Assembly (NCBI GenBank): GCA_964394905.1
Contig: CAYMZF010000006.1
Coordinates: 1-35,136 of the forward strand
DNA: 35,136 nucleotides
Direction: 5' to 3'
Source: GCA-002840305 sp964394905
GTDB lineage: Bacteria > Patescibacteriota > Patescibacteriia > Patescibacteriales > UBA12465
A model generated the notes under the pieces. The model was not told the DNA's origin, did no database searches, and was given only the letters and a program-made list of their open reading frames with translations. Below, in pieces: positions 29,548-35,136 of this stretch. The number at the start of each line of letters is the position of its first letter. The first letter of the stretch is position 1. The position numbers and the translations under genes are program-made.

Positions 29548-31830
29548 ATGAATGAAGAAAAAATTATAACCGGAACTTGGTTGGGCAAACCGCTAAGTTT
29601 AAAAACCGGAAAATTAGCTAAACAAGCCGATGCTTCTGTTTTAGTTCAATACGGTGAAACCGTTGTTATGGCTACCGTAGTTCAATCAAAAAACGAACGA
29701 GAAGGAATTGATTTTTTTCCTTTAATGGTGGAATTTGAAGAAAAATTATATGCCGCCGGAATGATAAAAGGATCACGTTGGGTAAAACGAGAAGGTCGTC
29801 CTACCGACCAATCAATTTTAACCGGTAGAATGATTGATCGGGCCATTCGTCCTCTTTTTAACGAAACCGAAAGACGTGATGTCCAGTTAATCGTTACCGT
29901 TTTGTCGGTTGACGGTGAAAATGATTATGATATTGTTTCCTTAATCGCCGCTTCCGCCGCTTTAAGTATTTCCGGCATTGAATGGAATGGTCCTATCGGA
30001 GGAATTAGAGTCGGTTTAATTAATGGAGAATTTGTTTTTAATCCAACCTATGAACAACAAGCTCTTAGTTCCTTAGATTTGATCGTAGCCGGTACTACTA
30101 AAAAAACTATTATGTTAGAAGCCGGAGCCAATGAAATCAAAGAAGATATAATCTTTGATGCCATTAAACAAGGTCAAACTAATATGCAAGAAGCGATTGA
30201 TTTAATAAAAAAATTACAACAAGAAGTACCGGCCAAAGAAAAAGAAGCGAAAAAAAAGTTATTAAGCGCCGAGGATATAAAAAACAAAGAAGATAAAGAA
30301 AAATTATTAGTTATCGGACGAGAATGGTTAAGTAAAAATATTAAAGAAAATTTATTTAATAAAATATATTACACCAAAAACGAAAGAAAAATGGCCATGC
30401 GGGTAATAAAAGAACAATTGGATGAGTATTTGTTTTCACAAAACATAGAAAAAAATCAACGAGATTTTGTTATTAAATCTTTAGTTGAAGCAATGGTAGA
30501 GGAAGAAGTCACTAACGCTATTTTAAATGACAAACGTCGAGTTGATGGTCGAGCTTTAAATGAAATCAGATTATTATCAGCCGACACTACAATTTTACCA
30601 AGAAATCATGGTACCGGATTATTTTCTCGCGGTGAAACTCAAGTTCTTTCCATAGTAACTCTAGGCGCTCCCGGGATGGAGCAAACCTTAGAAGGCATTG
30701 AAGGACAAAGTAAAAAAAGATATATGCATCACTATAATTTTCCACCCTACTGTGTTGGTGAAGCCAGTCCTCTTCGAGGTACCGGTCGTCGAGAAATCGG
30801 TCATGGAGCTTTAGCTGAAAAAGCTATTATTCCAGTTTTACCAAAAAAAGAAGATTTTCCATATACTATCAGAGTTGTCAGTGAAACACTAGGATCAAAC
30901 GGATCTTCTTCTATGGCTTCAACTTGCGGATCATCACTAGCTTTAATGGATGCCGGTGTTCCTATTAAAACTCAAGTCGGTGGTATTGCTATGGGATTAG
31001 CCTCAAATAAAGATATGAGTCGTTTTGAAGTATTGACTGATATTCAAGATTTAGAAGACGGTCCCGGAGGAATGGATTTTAAAATTACTGGAACTAAAGA
31101 TGGTTTAACTGCTATTCAATTAGATACTAAAACCGACGGTTTAACCGAAGAAATAATTGCCCAAACCTTTAAACAAGGTCGTGAGGCTTTGAATCAAGTA
31201 TTAGATGTTTTAAATAAAGAATTACCTACTCCTCGAGCTGAATTATCACCTTATGCTCCAAGAATTATAAGTTTTAGAGTTAATCCGGAAAAAATTGGTT
31301 CAATTATTGGTCCCGGAGGAAAAATTATAAATAAAATTATTGAAGAAACTGAAGTTTCAATTGATATTGATGACGATGGTTTAGTTATGATTTGCTCCAC
31401 TAACAGTGAAAACGGAAAAAAAGCCGAACAAATGGTAAAAGATATTGTTCGTGAATACGAAGTTGGAGAAATATTCACCGGAAAGGTTGTTCGCTTAATG
31501 GATTTTGGCGCTTTTGTTCAATTATCGGCTAATCAGGACGGTATGGTTCATGTCAGTGAAATGGCTCCCTACCGAGTTGGCCGACCATCCGATCTAGTAA
31601 CTATCGGTGATACTGTCCAAGTAAAAATAAAAGAAATTGATGCTCAAGGACGAGTTAATTTGACTATGAAAGGATTACCGGAAAATGAAATTTTATGGAA
31701 AGATAAAAAAGGTGAAAGTTCCGATAACGGAGGTTTTCATGATCGCGGAGGAAATGGTTATGGTAATGGAAACGGCAATAACCACAATAGTTTCCGAAAT
31801 AAAAGATCAAATTTTGATAAAAAATTCTAA
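29548..31830 (+). CDS. pnp: Polyribonucleotide nucleotidyltransferase (PNPase)
   Basis: 760 aa. Phosphorolytic 3'-5' exoribonuclease. Two RNase PH domains: first at about 10-225 (GETVVMATVVQSK, FFPLMVEFEEKLYAAGMIKG, LTGRMIDRAIRPLF), helical linker 235-325, second at about 330-545 (RRVDGRALNEIRLLSADT, LFSRGETQVLSIVTLG, YMHHYNFPPYCVGE, VVSETLGSNGSSSMASTCG, GIAMGLASNK, ILTDIQDLEDGPGGMDFKI-type region with the catalytic Asp residues). KH domain at about 570-625 (IGSIIGPGGKIINKI) and S1 domain at about 640-710 (GKVVRLMDFGAFVQL). A Gly/Asn-rich tail ends the protein. Everything needed for activity appears intact. Preceded by the foldable leader at 29482-29539. Confidence 0.98.
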   Translation: MNEEKIITGTWLGKPLSLKTGKLAKQADASVLVQYGETVVMATVVQSKNEREGIDFFPLMVEFEEKLYAAGMIKGSRWVKREGRPTDQSILTGRMIDRAIRPLFNETERRDVQLIVTVLSVDGENDYDIVSLIAASAALSISGIEWNGPIGGIRVGLINGEFVFNPTYEQQALSSLDLIVAGTTKKTIMLEAGANEIKEDIIFDAIKQGQTNMQEAIDLIKKLQQEVPAKEKEAKKKLLSAEDIKNKEDKEKLLVIGREWLSKNIKENLFNKIYYTKNERKMAMRVIKEQLDEYLFSQNIEKNQRDFVIKSLVEAMVEEEVTNAILNDKRRVDGRALNEIRLLSADTTILPRNHGTGLFSRGETQVLSIVTLGAPGMEQTLEGIEGQSKKRYMHHYNFPPYCVGEASPLRGTGRREIGHGALAEKAIIPVLPKKEDFPYTIRVVSETLGSNGSSSMASTCGSSLALMDAGVPIKTQVGGIAMGLASNKDMSRFEVLTDIQDLEDGPGGMDFKITGTKDGLTAIQLDTKTDGLTEEIIAQTFKQGREALNQVLDVLNKELPTPRAELSPYAPRIISFRVNPEKIGSIIGPGGKIINKIIEETEVSIDIDDDGLVMICSTNSENGKKAEQMVKDIVREYEVGEIFTGKVVRLMDFGAFVQLSANQDGMVHVSEMAPYRVGRPSDLVTIGDTVQVKIKEIDAQGRVNLTMKGLPENEILWKDKKGESSDNGGFHDRGGNGYGNGNGNNHNSFRNKRSNFDKKF

Positions 31831-31842
31831 ATATAATAATCA

Positions 31843-31871
31843 TTGACTTTTTGTTAATATTAAGATAATAT
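31843..31871 (+). promoter_or_regulatory. Promoter of rpsP
   Basis: TTGACT (31843-31848), 17-bp spacer, TAATAT (31866-31871). ATG of rpsP at 31913, so leader of about 35 bases, A-rich, no SD. Confidence 0.75.
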
Positions 31872-31912
31872 TTAGACACTAATATTAATAAAAACAGATA
31901 AAAATCAAATTT

Positions 31913-32374
31913 ATGCTAACAATAAAACTAGCCAAAGTTGGTAAAACAAACAAAAAAATGTTTCGAATAGTTATTTCCGAAAAGACTAAAGATCCATATG
32001 GAAAGGCTTTAGAAATATTAGGTTCATATAATCCTTATACTAAAGAACTAAAAGTTAAAGCCGATCGAGTTAAACACTGGGTTAGCCAAGGTGCCGCTAT
32101 GACTCCTTCAATTAATAATCTATTTATTACCAATAAAATAGTAGAGGGTCAAAAAGCCAAAAATTCTAAACCTGGAACTCCAAATAAGAAAAAAGTTGAA
32201 AAAATTGAAAAAGCCAAAAAGAAAGAAGCTGAAGCTCAAGCTCAAATTGAAAAAGCCAAAGTTGAAGCGGAAGAAGCTAAAAAAGTAGCCGCTACTCCAA
32301 ACCCGGAAGCATCAATAACTCCGGAAATTCCAGTTGAAAATCAAGAAACTATTGAAGAAAAACCGGTTGAATAA
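31913..32374 (+). CDS. rpsP: 30S ribosomal protein S16 with long C-terminal extension
   Basis: 153 aa; typical S16 is 80-90. The core (1-82) is standard: MLTIKLAKVGKTNKKMFRIV, SEKTKDPYGKALEILGSYNP, RVKHWVSQGAAMTPSINNLF (the usual HWLxxGAQPTxTV). From about residue 83 there is a ~70-residue tail: Lys/Glu/Ala-rich helix (KVEKIEKAKKKEAEAQAQIE) and then a Pro/Glu-rich end. S16 binds the 5' domain of 16S rRNA; the tail should lie on the solvent side, role unknown. Followed by khpA with its own promoter, in the usual rpsP-khpA order, but no rimM. Confidence 0.95.
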   Translation: MLTIKLAKVGKTNKKMFRIVISEKTKDPYGKALEILGSYNPYTKELKVKADRVKHWVSQGAAMTPSINNLFITNKIVEGQKAKNSKPGTPNKKKVEKIEKAKKKEAEAQAQIEKAKVEAEEAKKVAATPNPEASITPEIPVENQETIEEKPVE

Positions 32375-32387
32375 AATTTTTATGTCC

Positions 32388-32416
32388 TTGACTTTTAAGT
32401 CTAAGGATATTAAAAT
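32388..32416 (+). promoter_or_regulatory. Promoter of khpA
   Basis: TTGACT (32388-32393), 17-bp spacer, TAAAAT (32411-32416). Predicted start near 32423, right at the base of the first leader hairpin, giving a ~109-base 5' leader. Confidence 0.72.
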
Positions 32417-32424
32417 AAAATCAG

Positions 32425-32519
32425 GGTTGGTAATCCAACCGCACCATTTATGGTGATAATAATTAAAAAGTTCTTACAAATCTGTTAAAAATGTTAAATT
32501 CTAGACAATTTGCAAGAAT
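32425..32519 (+). promoter_or_regulatory. Structured khpA 5' leader
   Basis: Three hairpins can be drawn: GGTTGG/CCAACC (32425-32430 with 32435-32440, loop TAAT), CACCA/TGGTG (32442-32446 with 32451-32455, loop TTTA) and a 12-base arm at 32470-32481 with 32508-32519 (11 pairs including one G-T, one A/C mismatch). The last arm ends 12 bases before the ATG at 32532. The longest leader of any gene here besides the lipoprotein. Could stabilise the mRNA or be bound by KhpA itself; both are inference. Confidence 0.5.
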
Positions 32520-32531
32520 TAGTCGACGACT

Positions 32532-32861
32532 ATGTCGGAAAATCAAGACAAGCAATTTTTAGAAACTGTCATTAAATCTATTGTAAGCGTCCCTGATGCT
32601 GTCTCAGTAGAAAGAACAGTTGACGAACGAGGTGTTCTTTTAACTTTGAAAATCGATCAAAGTGATATGGGATTTGTAATCGGCCGTCGTGGTCAAACAG
32701 CTCAAGCTATCAGAACTTTATTAAAAGTTGTTGGAGCTCGAAACAATTCTCGTGTAAATCTAAAAATTTACGATCCAAATAATGGTAATCGTCCTGCTAG
32801 AAGAGATGATTCAAGAAACGATTCCATGGACACATCAGCTATTGATGATTTGAAAATTTAA
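32532..32861 (+). CDS. khpA: KH-domain RNA-binding protein KhpA
   Basis: 109 aa, one KH domain (~80 residues) plus a basic/acidic tail. FLETVIKSIVSVPDAVSVER opens it, and GFVIGRRGQTAQAIRTLLKV carries the GxxG loop (Gly51-Arg-Arg-Gly54). KhpA pairs with KhpB in many bacteria and binds small and messenger RNA. Normal place between rpsP and trmD. The tail after residue 85 (NRPARRDDSRNDSMDT) is charged and probably disordered. A terminator follows 25 bp after the stop, so it has a defined transcript of its own. Confidence 0.92.
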   Translation: MSENQDKQFLETVIKSIVSVPDAVSVERTVDERGVLLTLKIDQSDMGFVIGRRGQTAQAIRTLLKVVGARNNSRVNLKIYDPNNGNRPARRDDSRNDSMDTSAIDDLKI

Positions 32862-32883
32862 TATTTAAAACTTTCAATAAATC

Positions 32884-32914
32884 AACAAAAGACCACAACC
32901 GTGGTCTTTTGTTT
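32884..32914 (+). terminator. Terminator after khpA
   Basis: Perfect 13-bp stem (32884-32896 with 32901-32913), core AAAGACCAC/GTGGTCTTT, 4-base loop AACC, T-rich 3' arm (TCTTTTGTTTT). Strong candidate; trmD starts 15 bases later and must be reached by readthrough or another promoter. Confidence 0.85.
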
Positions 32915-32928
32915 TAAACAACAATTAT

Positions 32929-33591
32929 ATGAAATTTAATATCATCACCATCTTCCCTGAAATTTTTTCATCTTACTTTAATGAAAGTATTATAAAAAAA
33001 GCTCAGGGAAAAAAAGTAATAAGTATAAAAATTCATAATCTTAGAGACTTTACTAATGATAAACGTCATACGGTTGATGATACGATTTATGGTGGAGGTG
33101 CCGGAATGCTACTTAAAATTGAGCCATTATATAAAGCTATAAAAAAAATTGCCAAATCAAAGAAGACATCCGGTCAAAAAATTATATTATTATCGGCCAA
33201 AGGAAAAAAATGGAATCAAGGTTTAGCAAAAAAATATTCTAAATTAAAAAACATTACTTTAATTTGCGGACGTTATGAAGGGGTTGATGAACGAATTAAA
33301 AATTTTATCGACGAAGAAATTTCTATCGGTGATTATGTTTTAACCGGAGGTGAAATCGGTGCTATGACAATTATTGATTCTATCACTCGTTTAATTCCAG
33401 GAGTTTTAGGAAATAACGAAAGTTTAATTGATGAATCACATAATGAACCCGGAATTTTAGAATACCCGCAATATACTAAACCGGCCGAATTCAAAGTCGG
33501 TAATAAAAAATATAAAGTACCAAAAGAATTACTGTCCGGTAATCATCAATTAATTGCTGATTGGAAAAAGAAAAATTTAAAAAAGAAATAA
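32929..33591 (+). CDS. trmD: tRNA (guanine-N1)-methyltransferase TrmD
   Basis: 220 aa. Methylates G37 of tRNAs with G36 such as the tRNA-Pro(TGG) in this window. Opening MKFNIITIFPEIFSSYFNES, DFTNDKRHTVDDTIYGGGAGM, the trefoil-knot SAM site LICGRYEGVDERI and SIGDYVLTGGEIGAM (the GDYVLTGGE signature), LIPGVLGNNESL, LEYPQYTKPAEF and the C-terminal LLSGNHQLIADWKKKN are all typical. Length is a little short of E. coli TrmD (255), with the C-terminal domain trimmed. rimM and rplS, usual partners, are absent on either side. A strong terminator follows at 33621-33649. Confidence 0.96.
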   Translation: MKFNIITIFPEIFSSYFNESIIKKAQGKKVISIKIHNLRDFTNDKRHTVDDTIYGGGAGMLLKIEPLYKAIKKIAKSKKTSGQKIILLSAKGKKWNQGLAKKYSKLKNITLICGRYEGVDERIKNFIDEEISIGDYVLTGGEIGAMTIIDSITRLIPGVLGNNESLIDESHNEPGILEYPQYTKPAEFKVGNKKYKVPKELLSGNHQLIADWKKKNLKKK

Positions 33592-33620
33592 AAAAACCAA
33601 AAGAATACCAAAAGTACCTC

Positions 33621-33649
33621 AAAAATAGGCTTATATTAAGCCTATTTTT
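33621..33649 (+). terminator. Terminator after trmD
   Basis: Perfect 13-bp stem (33621-33633 with 33637-33649), AAAAATAGGCTTA / TAAGCCTATTTTT, 3-base loop TAT. The symmetrical A and T ends make it usable from either strand. Confidence 0.86.
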
Positions 33650-33652
33650 ATG

Positions 33653-33681
33653 TTGACAAATAATTAAATTAGTGATAAGAT
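33653..33681 (+). promoter_or_regulatory. Strong promoter of the lipoprotein gene
   Basis: Consensus TTGACA (33653-33658), 17-bp spacer ending TGA, TAAGAT (33676-33681). Begins 4 bp after the trmD terminator, so the lipoprotein gene is clearly an independent unit. Confidence 0.85.
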
Positions 33682-33688
33682 TAGCCGT

Positions 33689-33779
33689 TAAAGTTCTTTA
33701 AAAACAAAGTAGCCCCATAAGGCGATCCGTATATAAAATATAATAAAACAAACAGTAATAACCAAAAAAAATTGAAATC
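33689..33779 (+). promoter_or_regulatory. Lipoprotein 5' leader of about 90 bases
   Basis: Starts with GTTAAAGTTCTTTAAAA, then a GC-richer patch AGCCCCATAAGGCGATCC (33712-33729) and an A-rich run up to the ATG at 33780. The GC patch stands out in an otherwise 80% A/T leader. No known riboswitch recognised and only short pairings (GCC/GGC) are visible. Confidence 0.4.
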
Positions 33780-34982
33780 ATGAAAAAATTATTTTTATTA
33801 TTAACATTATTAATAATGTATTCTTTATTCTTTAGCTGTAATAAAGACATCTTCTTTGATGATAAACCGAAAAAAGAAGTGACGCTACACTTTTCTTTTG
33901 AATCCGTAAAAGGAGGTCTTGAACTTGAAAAAGAAAATAACGATGGTAAAGGTCCAATAAGCTCCGGGGCTACCATTCAAGGTCCTGTTGGATATTATGG
34001 AATATTTTTTTTAATGCCAGCTGATGAATATGATTACGCCGAAGGAATCTTCGTTATAAAAAATTCAATCGGTGATACCATTTATAAATCAGCTGAAGCA
34101 GAAAATGGGTGTGAATATAAATTTTCTTTAATAGGAATTTATACTTTATCAGTTAGCGGAATCTACAATGAACAGTTTTCGTTTGTAAACATAACGATTA
34201 ACATAACTGATAATTCAACTCCTCCTCCTCCAACAAGTACAATCCCCAGATTATATGATTTTATTATAGAAGAGGATAATACTTGCAGAATTACAGCCGT
34301 GATACATAAGGGATATTATATATCCCAATCCAACTGGTTTGGAGTAAAACGAATAAATGGCTTAAATTTTGTTACTAATCAAACAGTAACAGTTGACGGA
34401 GATAGTGTCCGATACACTATAGAATTTCCGGCCGTAGACCAAAATTACGTCGAATTTAATTTCGCCGTAAACAATGGAGTAGCCGGTGGAACATGGATGA
34501 CACCTACCGATGAAACTCCATTATATTCGGGATATGAAAATGTTCCTTATAATTCATCCGGTAGTTGGTTTGGATTTAGATTAGTTATTAATTCAGGCCT
34601 ATATGAAATTAGATCATACTCTAATGAATTAATTTTAAGTACAGGAAGTGAAAGCGTAGACTTTCCTGGAAGAAATGGGGATGATTTAAACCATAATTAC
34701 ACAATGCGTTGGAGTGGTTATATTCGTTGGATTAAAACGAACAACACACAACAAATTGTACGCTATAAAATTGCCGGAAGTAGTTTTATATATCCATCTA
34801 CAGCTGATTGGACTTCACCTTTGGGAATTTGGAAACAGTTTACTGTTTTAAACAGTACCTCAGGAGAAGTTCATTATCAAATTGGACACTGGACAAATAA
34901 TGTTTTTATCGCTGATATAAACATTACCAGCATGTCAAAATATTATGAACAAAGAGATACGTCTTTTGTTCAAATATTATAA
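33780..34982 (+). CDS. Secreted lipoprotein, beta-rich, unknown function
   Basis: 400 aa. Residues 1-20 form a lipoprotein signal: MKKLFLLLTLLIMYSLFFSC with Cys20 followed by NKD. Residues about 33-150 look like an Ig/PKD-type beta module (VTLHFSFESVKGG, IFVIKNSIGDTIYKS, YTLSVSGIYNEQFSFVNITI), then a Pro linker (STPPPPTST, about 148-156), then a ~240-residue beta-rich region full of Trp, Tyr, Asn, Ser and Thr (NWFGVKRING, GTWMTPTDETPLYSGYENVP, HNYTMRWSGYIRWIKTNNTQ) that resembles carbohydrate-binding modules in composition only. No catalytic motif seen. The signal is closer to Bacteroidota lipoproteins than to typical CPR ones. Own promoter, long leader, own terminator: a monocistronic, probably highly expressed surface protein. 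No close family recognised. Confidence 0.82.
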   Translation: MKKLFLLLTLLIMYSLFFSCNKDIFFDDKPKKEVTLHFSFESVKGGLELEKENNDGKGPISSGATIQGPVGYYGIFFLMPADEYDYAEGIFVIKNSIGDTIYKSAEAENGCEYKFSLIGIYTLSVSGIYNEQFSFVNITINITDNSTPPPPTSTIPRLYDFIIEEDNTCRITAVIHKGYYISQSNWFGVKRINGLNFVTNQTVTVDGDSVRYTIEFPAVDQNYVEFNFAVNNGVAGGTWMTPTDETPLYSGYENVPYNSSGSWFGFRLVINSGLYEIRSYSNELILSTGSESVDFPGRNGDDLNHNYTMRWSGYIRWIKTNNTQQIVRYKIAGSSFIYPSTADWTSPLGIWKQFTVLNSTSGEVHYQIGHWTNNVFIADINITSMSKYYEQRDTSFVQIL

Positions 34983-35001
34983 AATTATTCCTACAAAAAA
35001 T

Positions 35002-35025
35002 AAGCCTTCTTATTATAGAAGGCTT
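35002..35025 (+). terminator. Terminator after the lipoprotein gene
   Basis: AAGCCTTCT (35002-35010) pairs with AGAAGGCTT (35017-35025), loop TATTAT, followed by TTTAT. It lies 19 bp after the stop and also has a run of A before it. Confidence 0.82.
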
Positions 35026-35041
35026 TTTATATACCAGGAAA

Positions 35042-35124
35042 CCCCAGACATAGCGGTCATATAGATCCGATAAGAGATGATAGAATGTAAACCGCTGTCT
35101 GGGGATGAATGAGTATCCCGGACA
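35042..35124 (+). ncRNA. Foldable element with competing hairpins (candidate attenuator or structured RNA)
   Basis: CCCCAGACATAGCGGT (35042-35057) pairs with ACCGCTGTCTGGGG (35091-35104): 14 bp with a 2-base bulge, enclosing a 33-base loop. The right arm can instead pair forward: TGTCTGGGGAT (35096-35106) with ATCCCGGACA (35115-35124), 10 pairs with one bulged G, loop GAATGAGT, followed by TATATTTTATTT. The two folds exclude each other, as in an antiterminator/terminator pair. G+C content is well above the surroundings. No protein-coding frame. The window ends 12 bases later, so the downstream gene is unseen. Alternatives: a palindromic repeat or the end of a mobile element. Confidence 0.45.
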
Positions 35125-35136
35125 TATATTTTATTT

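Noticed and set aside
35042..35124. Integron attC site or insertion-sequence end
   Set aside because: No GTTRRRY/RYYYAAC core sites, no transposase or integrase gene and no target duplication are visible in the window.
1..35136. UGA decoded as glycine (Gracilibacteria/SR1 code)
   Set aside because: gatB ends normally at a UGA codon at its expected length, and conserved genes run through without internal UGA.

Overview
The window is AT-rich (my impression is about 30% GC) and gene-dense. It reads like a chromosome fragment of a Patescibacteria (Candidate Phyla Radiation) bacterium, probably from the Parcubacteria side. I infer this from the bacterial housekeeping genes, the short A/T-rich spacers, the almost complete lack of Shine-Dalgarno sequences, several protein types common in that group (PEGA-domain protein, phosphodiester glycosidase with duplicated LGRPxDAF modules, long acidic low-complexity membrane protein), and a sequence style with few recognisable close relatives. 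UGA still works as a stop (gatB ends in it), so this is not a UGA-glycine lineage such as Gracilibacteria. The exact lineage cannot be fixed from the sequence alone.

Layout. 1-7753 (minus): cell-envelope block with murA (3' end cut by the window edge), a PEGA-domain membrane protein, galU, three consecutive family-2 glycosyltransferases, a DUF167 protein and a secreted phosphodiester glycosidase. 7891-12708 (plus): a dTTP-supply cassette (two-domain ThyX-like protein, dNMP-kinase-like P-loop protein, MazG-like pyrophosphohydrolase, thymidylate kinase), then gatB and a type IV pilin-like protein. 12698-16836 (minus): GT39-like membrane glycosyltransferase, miaB and miaA. 16918-20391 (minus): a 114-aa acidic protein and a 1033-aa acidic repeat/membrane protein of unknown function. 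20501-22573 (minus): penicillin-binding protein 2. 22688-27785 (plus): polA, murD, holA. 27897-28223: four tRNA genes (Ile-GAT, initiator Met-CAT, Phe-GAA, Pro-TGG). 28258-31830 (plus): rpsT, rpsO, a NYN-domain nuclease-like gene and pnp. 31913-33591 (plus): rpsP, khpA, trmD. 33780-34982 (plus): a stand-alone lipoprotein gene with its own strong promoter and terminator, followed by a GC-richer foldable element at the right edge.

How the parts fit. The left block supplies peptidoglycan precursor and surface glycan synthesis. The thyX cluster makes and polishes dTTP and sits near replication genes (polA, holA). miaA/miaB and trmD modify position 37 of tRNAs, and two of the tRNAs encoded here (Phe with A36-A37-A38, Pro with G36-G37) have the right bases to be their substrates. 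The rpsO-NYN-pnp segment looks like an RNA-turnover unit.

The observations most worth a second look are: the ThyX-like protein whose active-site motif is split between two halves; an initiator tRNA with C33, A1/A72 and an A29-U41 pair; the long inverted repeat directly in front of pnp; the competing hairpins at 35042-35124; the 1033-aa repeat protein; and promoters placed so close to start codons that mRNAs should be nearly leaderless. I did not find a CRISPR array, insertion sequence, prophage or defence system. No intergenic stretch exceeds 300 bases.
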